Of a stretch of DNA of 7,079 bases, positions 1 through 6,077 are shown in pieces; position 1 is the stretch's first letter; the number at the start of each line of letters is the position of its first letter. The stretch is from NCBI GenBank assembly GCA_945878385.1, contig CAMCTE010000141.1, positions 1 to 7,079 on the forward strand. Reading direction: 5' to 3'. A program made the position numbers and the translations under genes. The notes beneath the pieces are model-generated. The model was not told the DNA's origin, did not search any database, and worked only from the letters and a program-made list of their open reading frames with translations. This stretch comes from Azohydromonas lata NBRC 102462. GTDB lineage: Bacteria; Pseudomonadota; Gammaproteobacteria; Burkholderiales; Burkholderiaceae_C.

Positions 1-960
1 CACGAGCTGCCACCAGTAGCCCAGGATGAGTTCGGCCTGCGCCTCGGAGAGCATCGTGCCCCAGGACACGTCATCAATGCCCACGCCCAGGCCCAGGTAA
101 GACAGGATCACCTCGCTCTTGATGAAGCCCACCACCAACAGGCCCATGCGCACCAGAATGACGTGCGAGATGTTGGGCAGGATGTGCTTGAACATGCGCG
201 AGACCTGCGAGGCGCCGATGGCCTCGGCCGAACGCACATATTCGCGCGAGCGGTGCTTCATGAATTCGGCGCGCACCTGGCGGTACAGGCCTGTCCAGCC
301 GGTGAGGCCCAGGATGAGCACCACCGTGCCGATGCCGCGGCCGAAGACGGCGGCAAAGGCAAAGATGAGAAGGATGCCCGGCACCGCTTCGAAGACGTTG
401 TAGAGCCACTCGAAGAAGTCACCCACCTTGCCGCCGAGGTAGCCCGACAGCGCGCCCAACAAGGTGCCCAGGAAGGTGGCCACCACCGCGGCCAACACGC
501 CCACGAACACGGAAATTTCGGTGCCCTTGATGGCCTTGGACAGCACATCTCGGCCCAGGCGGTCGCCGCCCAGGGGCAGGGTCTCGGCCTTGATGGTGTC
601 GGCCGTGGCGTAGGTCTTGGCCTTCTCGGCCCATTCGGCGTACTTCGGCGCCAGGGGGTCGATGGCCGAGATGTCCACATTCGGGCCCTTGGGCTGTTCG
701 ATCACCCCAGTGGCCTCCGGCGGCGCGGGGCCCAGGAAGGTGGGCGGCGCATTGGGCACACCCACTTCCTTTTGCCAGTCCTTGGCCACGAGGTTCAAGG
801 CTGAGGCGGCAATCAGCAACAAGAAGGCCAGCACGATGACGAGCGACACCATGCCCACGCGGTCGGCCTTGTAGCGGCGCCAGGCCGCGGCCCACACGCC
901 TTCTGAACGCTCGGGGCCCACGCTGGCGCCGGTGTTGGAGGAAGTCATGACCGCACTCAT
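1..960 (-). CDS. ABC importer inner-membrane permease, DppC/OppC-type (3' end outside window)
   Basis: Second membrane subunit of a family-5 ABC importer (peptide/opine/nickel type), pairing with the upstream DppB-type permease. The 320 visible residues read without a stop to the left edge, so the C terminus is missing. Residues about 36-58 form the first membrane helix. A hydrophilic stretch of about 70 residues (60-130) would be periplasmic. It is followed by the family motif LPLGGDRLGRDVLSKAIKG at 128-146, which resembles the usual HPLGTDxLGRDVLSR. More helices lie near 148-172, 192-222 and 265-290. The EAA loop that docks on the ATPase is at about 240-263 (EYVRSAEAIGA, then FKHILPN). YLGLGV and SWGTML near 288-304 are also typical. 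The ATG at 958-960 overlaps the TGA of the preceding gene (ATGA), so translation is probably coupled; an in-frame ATG at codon 5 is an alternative. Family assignment is firm, substrate unknown. Confidence 0.93.
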   Translation of the reverse strand, partial: MSAVMTSSNTGASVGPERSEGVWAAAWRRYKADRVGMVSLVIVLAFLLLIAASALNLVAKDWQKEVGVPNAPPTFLGPAPPEATGVIEQPKGPNVDISAIDPLAPKYAEWAEKAKTYATADTIKAETLPLGGDRLGRDVLSKAIKGTEISVFVGVLAAVVATFLGTLLGALSGYLGGKVGDFFEWLYNVFEAVPGILLIFAFAAVFGRGIGTVVLILGLTGWTGLYRQVRAEFMKHRSREYVRSAEAIGASQVSRMFKHILPNISHVILVRMGLLVVGFIKSEVILSYLGLGVGIDDVSWGTMLSEAQAELILGYWWQLV

Positions 961-1895
961 TTCAACACCACCCGCGGGTCGATGGCCTTGTACATCACAT
1001 CAGTCAACAGGTTGATCACCATGGTGAGCATCGCCAGATACACGGTGATGGCCTGGATGACCGGGTAGTCCGACCGGTTGACCGCCAACAGCACCTCGCG
1101 GCCCAGGCCGGGAATCGAGAAGAAGGTTTCGATCAGGAAGGAGCCGATGAACACGCTGGGCAGGGCCAAGCCGATATTCGTGATGATGGGGATCATCGCG
1201 TTGCGCATCACGTGCTTGAACAGCACCTTGTTTTCGGTGAGGCCCTTGGCGCGGGCGGTGCGCACATAGTCCTGCCCGAGTTCATCGAGGAAGAAACTGC
1301 GGTACAGGCGGGTTTGCGGGCTGATGCCCACCATCACCGCCAGCAGCACCGGCAGCGGCGCATAGGTGACGAGGTTCTTCCAGGTGCTGTCGGCCCAGCC
1401 CTGCACCGGGAACCAGCCCAGCACGAAGCCGAAGAAGTACTGGCCCACGATGATGTAGACGAGGAAAGAGATGGACAGCGCCACCGTGGTGACGACCATG
1501 ATGCTGCGGTCGGTGAGCGAGCCGCGCTTGTAGGCCACCCACATGGCAATGGGCAGGGCCAGCAGAACATCCAGGATCAGGATGGGCAGCATCACCGTGA
1601 GCGTGGCGGGCAGCCGCGTGGCAAACAGGTTGCTCACCGCTTCGTTGGTGGCCCAGCTCTTGCCGAAATCGAAGGTGGCGATCGACTTGATGAAGATCCA
1701 GAACTGGTACCAGGCAGGCTCGTTGAGGCCCAACTGTTGCCGGATGGCATCAATTTGCTCGGGCGTGGCGTTGAGCCCGCCGAGGATTTCGGCTGGGTCG
1801 CCGCCGAAGTATTTGAAGAGGACGAACACCAGCAGCACCACCCCCAACAGGGTGGGGATCATTTGCCACAGGCGCCGGATGAGGTAGGCCAGCAT
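957..1895 (-). CDS. ABC importer inner-membrane permease, DppB/OppB-type
   Basis: First membrane subunit of the same importer, 312 residues, which is normal for DppB/OppB/YejB proteins. The N terminus (MLAYLIRRLWQMIPTLLGV) is the classic start of this family. Membrane helices lie near residues 12-28, 98-122, 132-158, 180-192, 235-258 and 280-300. The segment at 29-95 carries the periplasmic loop with GDPAE and LGLNEPAWYQF. The EAA ATPase-docking loop is at about 209-231 (DYVRTARAKGLTENKV, then FKHVMRNA). The IETFFSIPGLG segment at 255-265 and the closing IDPRVVLK are also diagnostic. A longer reading from TTG at 1904 is open, but the ATG at 1895 is preferred: it gives the family N terminus and has GGAG 10 bases upstream, whereas that GGAG is too close to the TTG. 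It is first in a minus-strand operon and overlaps the next permease by four bases. Divergently placed binding-protein genes probably supply the substrate. Confidence 0.95.
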   Translation of the reverse strand: MLAYLIRRLWQMIPTLLGVVLLVFVLFKYFGGDPAEILGGLNATPEQIDAIRQQLGLNEPAWYQFWIFIKSIATFDFGKSWATNEAVSNLFATRLPATLTVMLPILILDVLLALPIAMWVAYKRGSLTDRSIMVVTTVALSISFLVYIIVGQYFFGFVLGWFPVQGWADSTWKNLVTYAPLPVLLAVMVGISPQTRLYRSFFLDELGQDYVRTARAKGLTENKVLFKHVMRNAMIPIITNIGLALPSVFIGSFLIETFFSIPGLGREVLLAVNRSDYPVIQAITVYLAMLTMVINLLTDVMYKAIDPRVVLK

Positions 1896-1980
1896 CGTTT
1901 GCAAACTCCAGAAAATGCACCGCCCAGGAAAGGCTTGTGGCCTGCGGGCGCGCTTGGGAAATCCGGCTTTCGCGGGATGC

Positions 1981-1994
1981 GCGAGTCTAGCGGC
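1981..1994 (-). promoter_or_regulatory. Left arm of 14-base inverted repeat with minus-strand -10-like TAGACT
   Basis: Read on the minus strand this arm is GCCGCTAGACTCGC, identical to the right arm at 2128-2141. TAGACT (1984-1989) resembles a sigma-70 -10 box facing the permease genes. A start a few bases downstream would leave a leader of about 80 bases before the ATG at 1895. No good -35 hexamer is seen at 17 bases spacing (GAAAAA there), so this promoter may be weak or activator dependent. Confidence 0.45.
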
Positions 1995-2041
1995 CCTCGG
2001 AGCGGTTTTTTCCCGGCGTTTCCCCCCGTTTCGGGCGATTG

Positions 2042-2100
2042 ACCCCCAAGGATGGAGGGGTTTGAAGGCACCGGCCGTTTGAATGAGGGGTCTTGGGGGT
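2042..2100. repeat. 9-base inverted repeat with internal short direct repeats
   Basis: ACCCCCAAG at 2042-2050 is the exact reverse complement of CTTGGGGGT at 2092-2100. Within the 41-base interval, GAGGGGT occurs twice (2055-2061 and 2085-2091) and GTTTGAA occurs twice (2060-2066 and 2077-2083). The block sits between the two TAGACT arms, upstream of the likely plus-strand promoter, which suits an operator. With such a GC-rich, low-complexity sequence, chance cannot be excluded. Confidence 0.35.
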
Positions 2101-2127
2101 GATTCTGGGTTCTCCCGGGCGCGTGGC

Positions 2128-2141
2128 GCCGCTAGACTCGC
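2128..2141 (+). promoter_or_regulatory. Right arm of 14-base inverted repeat with plus-strand -10-like TAGACT
   Basis: The plus-strand sequence GCCGCTAGACTCGC matches the left arm (1981-1994) base for base in inverted orientation. TAGACT at 2133-2138 faces the binding-protein genes and would start transcription near 2145, about 60 bases before the ATG at 2207. The hexamer 17 bases upstream (TTCTCC, 2110-2115) is a poor -35. The arm could equally be a regulator half-site overlapping the -10. Confidence 0.5.
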
Positions 2142-2206
2142 CGCTTCCGTTTTCGCCTGTGCGAAGCCGGGTGGCCCACGAAGCGCGCCCGGTGCAGCCT
2201 CACATC

Positions 2207-4165
2207 ATGAAGCGTCGAATTCTTGTGACCTCCGCCCTGTCTGGGGCGGCCTGTGCAGTGACCTTTCGAGGGCTGGCGGCCTGGGTGTGGGCCTGGGCCT
2301 GTGCGCTGGTTTTGTGCGGCGGGGCCTACGCCTACGGTACGGGCAACGACGCACAGGGCGGCGCCGCCGCATCGGGCCGTGCCACCAAGGCCACCGCACA
2401 GGCACCCAAGACCCTGCGCTATGCCTTCCCGATTGCGGAAACCGGTTTTGATCCGGCGCAGATCTCGGACGCCTACTCGCGCATCATTGCGGCCAACATG
2501 TTTGAGGCGCCGCTGACCTACGACCCGCTGGCGCGCCCAGTGAAAGTGGTGCCGCAAACCGCGCAGGCCCTGCCCGAAATCAGCGACAACTACACCCGCT
2601 TCGTGTTCCGCATCAAGCCGGGCATCCTGTTCGCCGACGACCCGGCCTTTGCGGGCAGCAAGCGCCTGAATGCCCAGGGCAAGCGCGAACTGACGGCGGA
2701 TGACTATGTGTTCACCATCAAGCGGCACTACGACCCCAAGACCAAGAGCCCGAGCCTGTTCCAGCTGGAAAACGCCCGCATCCTGGGGCTGTCGGAACTG
2801 CGCAAGAAGACCATCGCCGCGAAGATTCCCTTCGATTACGACGCCGAGGTAGAGGGCGTGCGCGCGCTGGACCGCTACAGCTTTGAAGTGCGCCTGGCCA
2901 GCCCCGCGCCGCGCTTTTATTACACCTTCACCGATGGCGGCGTGATGGGCGCGGTGGCCCGCGAGGTGGTGGAGAAGTACGGCGACAAGATCATGGAGCA
3001 CCCGGTGGGCACGGGCCCGTACCGCTTGGCGGCCTGGAAGCGGTCTTCGAAGATCACGCTGGAGCGCAACCCCAACTACCGCGAGCAGTACTACCACGCT
3101 GAACCTGCGGCCGATGACGCCGAGGGCCAGGCGATGCTGGCCAAGCTCAAGGGCAAGGGCATTCCGATGGTGGACCGGGTGGAGGTGAGCATCGTGGAGG
3201 AGACGCAGCCGCGCTGGCTGGCCTTCCTCAATGGCGAGCACGACATGATCGACCGCTTGCCCAACGAATTCGCCACCACCGCCATCCCCAACAACAAGCT
3301 GGCACCGAACCTTCGCAAGAAGGGCATTCAGATGCAGCGCGTGCCGGCGGTGGACGCCACGCTGAGCTACTTCGGCATGGAAAACCAGGTGGTGGGCGGC
3401 TATGAGCCGCACAAGGTGGCGCTGCGCCGCGCCATCTCGCTGGCCTACGATGTGGAGCAGGAGATCAACCAGGTGCGCAAGGGCCAGGCGATTCCTGCGC
3501 AGGCCATCATTCCGCCGATGCTCACGGGCTTTGACGCGCAGATGAAGACCGAGATGAGCGACCACGACCTGGCGCGCGCCCGGGCCCTGCTGGACCTCTA
3601 CGGCTATGTCGACAAAGACCGCGATGGTTGGCGCGACCTGCCCGACGGTAGACCGCTGGTGTTGGAATATTCCAGCCAGCCTGACCAGGCTTCGCGCCAG
3701 TTGCAGGAACTGTGGCGCAAGGCGATGAAGGCTATTGATGGCCGCATCGAGTTCAAGATTGCGAAGTGGCCCGAGCAGTTGAAGGCCAGCCGCGCCGGCA
3801 AGCTGATGATGTGGGGCGTGGCCTGGAGTGCCACCAACCCCGACGGCAGCTATTTCCTGGACTTGCTGTACGGGCCCAACAAGGGCCAGGCCAACCATTC
3901 GCGCTTTGACCTGCCGGCCTTCAACGAACTGTACAAGCGCCAATTCGTGATGCCCGACGGCGCCGACCGTGAGACGCTGATGAATGAGGCCAAGCTGCTG
4001 GCCGTGGCCTACATGCCCTACAAGGTGACGGGCCACCGCATCATCACCGACCTGACGCATCCGCATGTGGTGGGCTACCGGCGTCATCCCTTCCTGCGCG
4101 ACTTCTGGCGCTATGTGGATGTGGACCACGCGGGTGTGGCACAGGTGATGGCGGCGGCGCGATGA
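2207..4165 (+). CDS. Family-5 extracellular substrate-binding protein of ABC importer (first of tandem pair)
   Basis: Periplasmic substrate receptor of the SBP_bac_5 family (OppA/DppA/YejA relatives), 652 residues, at the long end for the family. After KRR at 2-4, the hydrophobic export segment is at about 22-41, with a likely signal peptidase site after AYA (40-42). The mature domain begins near 68 (KTLRYAFPIAETGFDPAQ). VGTGPYRL at 267-274 followed by LERNPNYRE is the family signature. A DKDRDGWRDLPDG loop (469-481) looks like a calcium-binding EF-type loop. The region WSATNPDGSYFL (540-551) corresponds to the OppA WCADYNEPTSFL segment, but the ligand-anchoring Asp is replaced by Thr. The ATG at 2207 has no clear ribosome binding site. 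An upstream TTG (2093) is unlikely because it would precede the export signal and the likely promoter, while GTG at 2258 would give a more compact signal peptide. It overlaps the next gene by ATGA. Family firm, ligand unknown. Confidence 0.95.
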   Translation: MKRRILVTSALSGAACAVTFRGLAAWVWAWACALVLCGGAYAYGTGNDAQGGAAASGRATKATAQAPKTLRYAFPIAETGFDPAQISDAYSRIIAANMFEAPLTYDPLARPVKVVPQTAQALPEISDNYTRFVFRIKPGILFADDPAFAGSKRLNAQGKRELTADDYVFTIKRHYDPKTKSPSLFQLENARILGLSELRKKTIAAKIPFDYDAEVEGVRALDRYSFEVRLASPAPRFYYTFTDGGVMGAVAREVVEKYGDKIMEHPVGTGPYRLAAWKRSSKITLERNPNYREQYYHAEPAADDAEGQAMLAKLKGKGIPMVDRVEVSIVEETQPRWLAFLNGEHDMIDRLPNEFATTAIPNNKLAPNLRKKGIQMQRVPAVDATLSYFGMENQVVGGYEPHKVALRRAISLAYDVEQEINQVRKGQAIPAQAIIPPMLTGFDAQMKTEMSDHDLARARALLDLYGYVDKDRDGWRDLPDGRPLVLEYSSQPDQASRQLQELWRKAMKAIDGRIEFKIAKWPEQLKASRAGKLMMWGVAWSATNPDGSYFLDLLYGPNKGQANHSRFDLPAFNELYKRQFVMPDGADRETLMNEAKLLAVAYMPYKVTGHRIITDLTHPHVVGYRRHPFLRDFWRYVDVDHAGVAQVMAAAR

Positions 4166-6030
4166 ACGGGGCGATGAAGCAGCTGATTCGCGGGCTGGGC
4201 CTGGCGGTTTGGCTGGCGGCCGCCGGCATACCCGCCCATTGCGCGCCGGCGCAGGACAAGCCGGCCGGCGCCGCGGCTGCACCGCAGAAGGTGCTGCGCG
4301 TGTCCTTCCCCACCGCGGAAACGGGATTCGACCCGGCGCAGGTGAACGACCTGTATTCGCGCACCGTGACGCCGCACATCTTCGAGGGGCTGTACGAATA
4401 CGACCATCTGGCCCGGCCGGCCAAGATTCGGCCGCTGACGGCCGAGGGCATGCCGCAGGTCTCAGAAGATTTCCGCACTTGGACGGTGAAGATCAAGCCG
4501 GGCATCTTCTTCATGGAAGACCCGGCCTTCAAGGGCAGCAAGCGCCTGGATGCGCAGGGCCGGCGGGAATTGACGGCAGCCGACTATGTCTTCAGCTACA
4601 AGCGCTTTGCCGACCCGGCCAACAAGAGCCCCGTGTGGGGCGGCATGCTCGACACCGGCTATATGGGGCTGGAGGCCTTGCGCAAGAAGGCACTGGACAC
4701 CAAGAAGCCCTTTGACTACGACACGGAGATCGAGGGCGTCCGTGCTCTGGACCGCTACACGATCCAGTTCAAGACCTACAAGCCGCGCCCCACGCTGATC
4801 GAAACCTTTGCCACCGGCGACCTCTTTGGCGCTCTGGCGCGGGAAGTGGTGGAGCACTACGGCGACAAGATCATGGCCCACCCGGTGGGCACGGGGCCCT
4901 TCAAGTTGGTTCAGTGGCGGCGTTCTAGCTTCATTGCGCTGGAGCGCAACCCGCAGTACCGCGAAGTGGTCTACGACTTCGAGCCGGCACCCGATGATGC
5001 CGCCGGTCAGGCGATGTTGGCGAAGTTCAAGGGGCGACGCCTGCCCATGGTTGACCGGGTCGAGATCAGCATCATCGAGGAAATGCAGCCCCGCTGGCTC
5101 GCCTTCCTCAACGGGCAACTGGATTGGTTGACCGTGCCGGGGGAATTCGTCAGCCAGGCCATGCCCAATGGCAAGCTGGCACCCAACCTGGCCAAGAAGG
5201 GCATCCAGGGTGCGCGTTCGGTGAATTCCGATTCGGCCTATCTGTACTTCAACATGGAAGACCCGGTGGTGGGGGGCTACACCCCCGAGCGCGTGGCGCT
5301 GCGCCGTGCCTTGAGCCTGGCCATGGATGTGGACCGCGAGATTCGCCTGATCCGGCGCGGGCAGGCCATACCCGCGCAATCGGCCCTGGTGCCCAACACC
5401 ACCGGCTATGACCCGCAGTACAAGAGCGAGATGAGCGTGTACGACCCGGCGCGGGCCAAGGCCTTGCTGGACCTGTATGGCTTTGTGGACAAGGACGGTG
5501 ACGGTTGGCGCGACCAGCCTGATGGCAAGCCGCTGATATTGGAAATGGCCACGCAGCCCGACCAACTCTCGCGTCAGTTCAACGAACTCAACAAGCGCAA
5601 CTTCGAGGCGGTGGGCATTCAGGTGAAGTTCAAGATCGGCAAGTGGCCCGAACAACTCAAGGCCGCGCGCGTGGGCAAGTTGCAGATGTGGATGCTGGGC
5701 GGCTCGGCCGCAGCGCCCGATGGCCAGCAGTCGCTGGCGCGGTTCTACAGCCTGCAGTTCGGCGCGCAGAACTTCGCGCGGTTCAAGAACGAGGAATTCG
5801 ACCGGCTCTATGAGCGCATGGGCGAATTGCCTGATGGCCCCGAGCGCGAGGCCCTGTTCCTGCAGGCTAAGAACATCGGCATGGCCTACATGCCCTACAA
5901 GTTCCTGGTGCACCGGATTTCCAGCGACCTCACGCAGCCCGGGCTGAAGGGCTTTCGGCGCACGCAGTTCTGGCAAGATTGGTGGCACCGGGTGGATATC
6001 GAATCCACCTCGCGAGCCGATACGCCATAG
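4162..6030 (+). CDS. Family-5 extracellular substrate-binding protein of ABC importer (second of tandem pair)
   Basis: Second SBP_bac_5 periplasmic receptor, 622 residues, colinear with its upstream neighbour from residue 43 (KVLRVSFPTAETGFDPAQ) to the end with almost no gaps, so the two arose by tandem duplication. The signal peptide covers residues 1-30 (hydrophobic core about 11-24, cleavage likely after APA at 28-30). VGTGPFKL (242-249) and LERNPQYRE mark the family. DKDGDGWRDQPDG (443-455) is a good DxDxDGxxD calcium-type loop. The ligand-pocket segment differs sharply from the paralogue (GGSAAAPDGQQSL at 513-525 against WSATNPDGSYFL), which suggests another substrate. It also lacks the OppA-type anchoring Asp. 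The ATG at 4162 overlaps the previous stop (ATGA). A second in-frame ATG at 4174 (MKQLIRGLGL) gives an equally good signal peptide and is a realistic alternative start. It probably shares one importer with the divergent permeases. Confidence 0.95.
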   Translation: MNGAMKQLIRGLGLAVWLAAAGIPAHCAPAQDKPAGAAAAPQKVLRVSFPTAETGFDPAQVNDLYSRTVTPHIFEGLYEYDHLARPAKIRPLTAEGMPQVSEDFRTWTVKIKPGIFFMEDPAFKGSKRLDAQGRRELTAADYVFSYKRFADPANKSPVWGGMLDTGYMGLEALRKKALDTKKPFDYDTEIEGVRALDRYTIQFKTYKPRPTLIETFATGDLFGALAREVVEHYGDKIMAHPVGTGPFKLVQWRRSSFIALERNPQYREVVYDFEPAPDDAAGQAMLAKFKGRRLPMVDRVEISIIEEMQPRWLAFLNGQLDWLTVPGEFVSQAMPNGKLAPNLAKKGIQGARSVNSDSAYLYFNMEDPVVGGYTPERVALRRALSLAMDVDREIRLIRRGQAIPAQSALVPNTTGYDPQYKSEMSVYDPARAKALLDLYGFVDKDGDGWRDQPDGKPLILEMATQPDQLSRQFNELNKRNFEAVGIQVKFKIGKWPEQLKAARVGKLQMWMLGGSAAAPDGQQSLARFYSLQFGAQNFARFKNEEFDRLYERMGELPDGPEREALFLQAKNIGMAYMPYKFLVHRISSDLTQPGLKGFRRTQFWQDWWHRVDIESTSRADTP

Positions 6031-6077
6031 GGCGCCGCCAGGCAGCTTCGCAGTCGGCGTGATGCTGACGACACACC
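6031..6077. other. Short spacer between binding protein and cyclase gene
   Basis: These 47 bases hold no clear terminator: there is no stable hairpin followed by a T run, and only an imperfect GTCGGC / GCTGAC pairing near 6053-6069. There is no obvious -10/-35 pair and no strong Shine-Dalgarno sequence before the ATG at 6078. A TGA at 6066-6068, in frame with the downstream gene, rules out a start further upstream. Read-through from the binding-protein operon is therefore possible. Confidence 0.5.

Larger units (their letters stand above)
1896..2206. promoter_or_regulatory. Divergent control region between permease and binding-protein genes
   Basis: About 310 bases with no convincing gene. 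The region separates the minus-strand permease operon from the plus-strand binding-protein operon, so it must carry both promoters. Two arms of a perfect 14-base inverted repeat (1981-1994 and 2128-2141) each contain an outward-facing TAGACT hexamer. Between them are a run of T and C tracts (2006-2027) and a second, 9-base inverted repeat (2042-2050 / 2092-2100). Open frames crossing this region have weak starts and no recognisable protein. Its role as promoter region is inferred from gene orientation. Confidence 0.7.

Noticed and set aside
163..804. Plus-strand open frame across the DppC-type permease
   Set aside because: The permease reads through the whole stretch on the other strand with all family motifs; the plus-strand product is low-complexity Gly/His/Ala-rich.
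1212..2042. Plus-strand open frame opposite the DppB-type permease and into the control region
   Set aside because: It is His/Gln/Glu-rich antisense translation without a recognisable domain, and it would run through the divergent promoter region.
2083..2451. Short plus-strand open frame starting with ATG in the control region
   Set aside because: It continues in a different frame into the binding-protein gene, with Arg/Gly-rich product and no domain; a shadow of the real gene.
2132..4282. Very long open frame on the minus strand opposite the first binding-protein gene (716 codons)
   Set aside because: It lies antisense to a clear SBP_bac_5 gene, is rich in His, Arg, Val and Leu as expected from reverse-reading GC-biased codons, and shows no domain.
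4462..5988. Long minus-strand open frame opposite the second binding-protein gene (508 codons)
   Set aside because: Same antisense artefact. Its composition mirrors that of the first antisense frame because the two sense genes are paralogues, not because it is a conserved protein.
6053..6069. Possible hairpin between the second binding protein and the cyclase
   Set aside because: The GTCGGC / GCTGAC pairing is imperfect, short and not followed by a T run, so it does not support a terminator.
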